Shown: positions 62,050-64,000 of the stretch, piece after piece | Position numbering within the stretch: position 1 is the stretch's first letter | How the letters are laid out: the number at the start of each line of letters is the position of its first letter | Source of the DNA: Acetobacterium fimetarium | GTDB lineage: Bacteria > Bacillota > Clostridia > Eubacteriales > Eubacteriaceae | DNA: 64,000 nt | NCBI RefSeq assembly: GCF_014284475.1 | Contig: NZ_WJBC01000003.1 | Location: forward strand, 124,001 to 188,000 | Reading direction: 5' to 3' | Made by a program: the position numbers and the translations under genes | Notes under the pieces: generated by a model | The model's database searches: none | The model's input: only the letters and a program-made list of their open reading frames with translations | What the model was told of the DNA's origin: nothing

Positions 62050-63024
62050 CTAAACTAAACTAATGAATGCGATGATCACAAAAATCACGGACACAACCCA
62101 AAAGGCTGTTACAACGCGGGTTTCACTCCAGCCGCCCAATTCAAAATGATGATGAATCGGCGCCATTCTGAAAAAGCGTTTTCCCTTGGTGGCCTTGAAA
62201 TAACCTACCTGAATAACCACCGATAATGCCTCAATCACAAACAATCCGCCGGCAATCAGTAAAAATATCTGCAGCTGAGTCGTGATTGCCACTACCACAA
62301 CGGCACCACCTAAAGCCATCGAACCGGTATCGCCCATAAAGATATCCGCCGGATTGGAGTTATGCATTAGGAAGCCCAGGCAGCCGCCGATGACACCACC
62401 GATAAAAACCGTCGTGGCGGTTACCGATAAAACCATCGATCCGACAAAAAAGAAAATACACACAATCAGGGTTACTCCTGCGGCCAGGCCATCGAGTCCA
62501 TCCGTCAGATTCACGGCATTGACAATGGCAATGACGGCAAAAACGGTAAACGGCACGTACCAGATGCCAAAATCAACCGGCTGGCTCATAAACGGCACGA
62601 TCAGCGTTGAACCGATGGTCGGACAATAGTAGGCATACAAGGCAATGGCCAATGCGCCCACAAACTGAAGCACAATTTTCTGCCAGGCGCGCAGGCCGAG
62701 ATTGTGTTTTTGGGCAACCTTGATGTAATCGTCGATGAAGCCGACGCAGCCAAAATACAGCATGACGATCAGTGGGAAAAAATCCCAGATCCGGGTTAAC
62801 AATGACAGCAGAATGAAAGCGATGATCACGCCCAACTGAATGACCAGACCACCCATCGTCGGGGTCCCCGATTTTGCCAGATGGCTTTGTGGTCCTTCTT
62901 CCCGTATCGCCTGTCCGAATTTCAACCGTCTGAGCATCGGAATGATAAGCGGAGTAACATAATAAACGACCGCAAAAGAAATAAGCAGTCCAACTAATCC
63001 TAATTTAAAAGCCGGAATTTCCAT
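62050..63024 (-). CDS. mraY: Phospho-MurNAc-pentapeptide transferase MraY
   Basis: 324 residues, 10 transmembrane helices; catalytic FIDDYIKV and NLTDGLDGLA, and APIHHHFELGGW. Makes lipid I. Start ATG overlaps the murF stop (TAATG). Confidence 0.96.
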   Translation of the reverse strand: MEIPAFKLGLVGLLISFAVVYYVTPLIIPMLRRLKFGQAIREEGPQSHLAKSGTPTMGGLVIQLGVIIAFILLSLLTRIWDFFPLIVMLYFGCVGFIDDYIKVAQKHNLGLRAWQKIVLQFVGALAIALYAYYCPTIGSTLIVPFMSQPVDFGIWYVPFTVFAVIAIVNAVNLTDGLDGLAAGVTLIVCIFFFVGSMVLSVTATTVFIGGVIGGCLGFLMHNSNPADIFMGDTGSMALGGAVVVVAITTQLQIFLLIAGGLFVIEALSVVIQVGYFKATKGKRFFRMAPIHHHFELGGWSETRVVTAFWVVSVIFVIIAFISLV

Positions 63025-64000
63025 TATTTGTTTCCTCCTTCAATATAATCAAGCACTTTTTCCAGACCCATTCCGCGGGAAGCTTTAATTAACACAATAT
63101 CTTCCGAAGCGATGATTTTCCGGAGACACGCTCCCGCCGCATCCGCATTTGCGACGTGATAAACATCGTTTCGGTTCTGGCCATATCCCCTGCAGATCTC
63201 TTTTCCTAAATCGCCGACACCGATGAGAACATCCGCTTTCTTTCTTGCGTATTCGCCAATTTCGTAATGCGCAGCCGGGCCGAAATCGCCCATCTCAAGC
63301 ATATCTCCTAGCACGGCGATCCTTCGTCCGTAATCAGCTCCGACGGTTTCCAGCACATCAAGTGATGCTTTCATCGCATCCGGATTCGCATTATAAGCGT
63401 CATTGATCACTTTTATCTTTCCGATTGAAAAAATATTCATGCGGTTGCCACTCGGCACAAAAGCATCCAGACCTTTTTGTATTTCCGGTTGCGTCATTTT
63501 ATAAAAATGTCCCAGCCAAATTGCAACCAGACAATTATAAACATTATGTACGCCCGGAAAGCCAAAAGAATAGTTTTCTTTTTTCCCTTCCCATTCCACC
63601 AGCATTTGGAGGCCACTGCTGTTGGAGACATATTCAAGTGCCTTAATGCTCTGCTGATCGTTTATTCCGAAGGTTTGAACCTGATAGCTGTTTTTTTCTT
63701 CTTTCAGCTTTTTAAGAAAGCCGTCGTCGCCATTGACCAGTGCCATGCCGTCATTCTTTAATGTCTGCAATATTTCTTTTTTTGCCAGAAATATATTTTC
63801 CTGCGTTTTCAGACGTTCAATATGACAAAGGCCGATATTGGTGATCACACCAATGTCGGGATCAACACTCCTGATCGACTTTGAAATATCTCCCAGATGA
63901 TCCATTCCCATTTCAATCACCGCCATTTCATGTTCCGGTCCCAGATTGAAAAGCGTTTGGGGAATGCCGTATTCATTGTTAAAATTTCCTTCGGTTTTGA
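63024..64000 (-). CDS. murF: UDP-MurNAc-tripeptide:D-Ala-D-Ala ligase MurF (5' end outside window)
   Basis: Partial; open to the right edge, N-terminal domain and P-loop missing. Visible: central and C-terminal domains from TEGNFNNEYGIPQTLF on, with EMGMDHLGDISK, ALVNGDDGFL, IKVINDAYNANPDAM and LGDMLEMGDFG. Adds the D-Ala-D-Ala end. An internal ATG at 63926 is not the true start, because MurF homology continues upstream of it. Confidence 0.94.
   Translation of the reverse strand, partial: KTEGNFNNEYGIPQTLFNLGPEHEMAVIEMGMDHLGDISKSIRSVDPDIGVITNIGLCHIERLKTQENIFLAKKEILQTLKNDGMALVNGDDGFLKKLKEEKNSYQVQTFGINDQQSIKALEYVSNSSGLQMLVEWEGKKENYSFGFPGVHNVYNCLVAIWLGHFYKMTQPEIQKGLDAFVPSGNRMNIFSIGKIKVINDAYNANPDAMKASLDVLETVGADYGRRIAVLGDMLEMGDFGPAAHYEIGEYARKKADVLIGVGDLGKEICRGYGQNRNDVYHVANADAAGACLRKIIASEDIVLIKASRGMGLEKVLDYIEGGNK

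Noticed and set aside
1-64000. CRISPR arrays, insertion sequences, prophage, tRNA or rRNA genes
   Set aside because: No regularly spaced repeats, transposase or phage genes, and no tRNA-like cloverleaf with the conserved T-loop were seen; element A folds in a multi-branched way but is far too long and lacks tRNA consensus bases.

Overview
The window looks like a chromosomal segment of an anaerobic, low-to-mid GC Bacillota (Clostridia), most likely an Eubacteriaceae/Acetobacterium-type organism. Reasons: an IspH-ribosomal protein S1 fusion, hybrid cluster protein with a partner ferredoxin, many Fe-S and MinD/Mrp ATPases, an alanyl T-box, the IreB-RuvX-DUF1292-Fur-RNase J-MltG-TrmR-TrhP housekeeping order, and a division/cell-wall cluster without ftsA. 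The sigE/sigG pair that often follows ftsZ in spore-forming clostridia is absent, which would fit a non-sporulating lineage. The genus is inference. Nearly all genes lie on the minus strand; only three intact genes (a Crp-family regulator, a siroheme/ferredoxin protein and a MerR regulator) are on the plus strand.

Region 1 (1-3800): hcp, a dicluster ferredoxin protein and a divergent Crp/Fnr-type regulator, with a perfect 14-bp palindrome between the divergent units. Region 2 (3870-13610): the most unusual part. A long operon starts with a DUF134 regulator and continues with a NifU-like scaffold, an RseC-like membrane protein, a NifX-like protein, a small protein resembling a circularly permuted microcompartment (EutS/PduU) domain, two MinD-type ATPases with ferredoxin inserts, an Mrp ATPase fused to a NifX domain, and a C_GCAxxG_C_C protein. 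Two neighbouring units encode a Cys-tailed protein plus a His-tailed NifX-like protein, and a cation-diffusion-facilitator transporter fused to a NifX domain. All three units start from near-identical promoters (TTGACA, 16 bp, TATAAT) bracketed by paired CATATG-centred sites 38-39 bp apart. I infer one regulon for metal or Fe-S cofactor handling. The DUF134 protein or the nearby Crp-family protein is the candidate regulator.

Region 3 (13780-28960): molybdate/tungstate-type ABC transporter with a DUF364 protein, a ferritin-like protein, a DUF255 thioredoxin-domain protein, two ABC exporter systems (one with a YtrA-type GntR regulator and a large operator), a siroheme/ferredoxin protein, and a MATE pump divergent from a MerR regulator with a textbook 19-bp-spacer MerR promoter. 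Two intergenic stretches here (19898-20073 and 23529-23735) fold into long branched or stem-like structures that no gene explains. Region 4 (29000-46260): nucleoside enzymes, tRNA wobble-uridine modification (TrhP, TrmR), MltG, YlbF-like protein, RNase J, Fur-family regulator, a decayed sfsA relic, DUF1292 proteins, RuvX, an aldo/keto reductase, IreB, T-box-controlled alaS, an AI-2E-family permease, and the iscR-iscS-iscU group.

Region 5 (46260-64000): IspH-S1, PlsC, Cmk, an HI0933-type flavoprotein, an RpiR regulator, a second copy of the Cys-tailed protein at the end of scpA-scpB-rluB, an M50 protease, a NUDIX hydrolase, NrdR, and the division/peptidoglycan cluster ftsZ, ftsQ, murG, ftsW, murD, mraY, murF (murF runs off the right edge). 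I saw no tRNA, rRNA, insertion sequence, prophage or CRISPR array.
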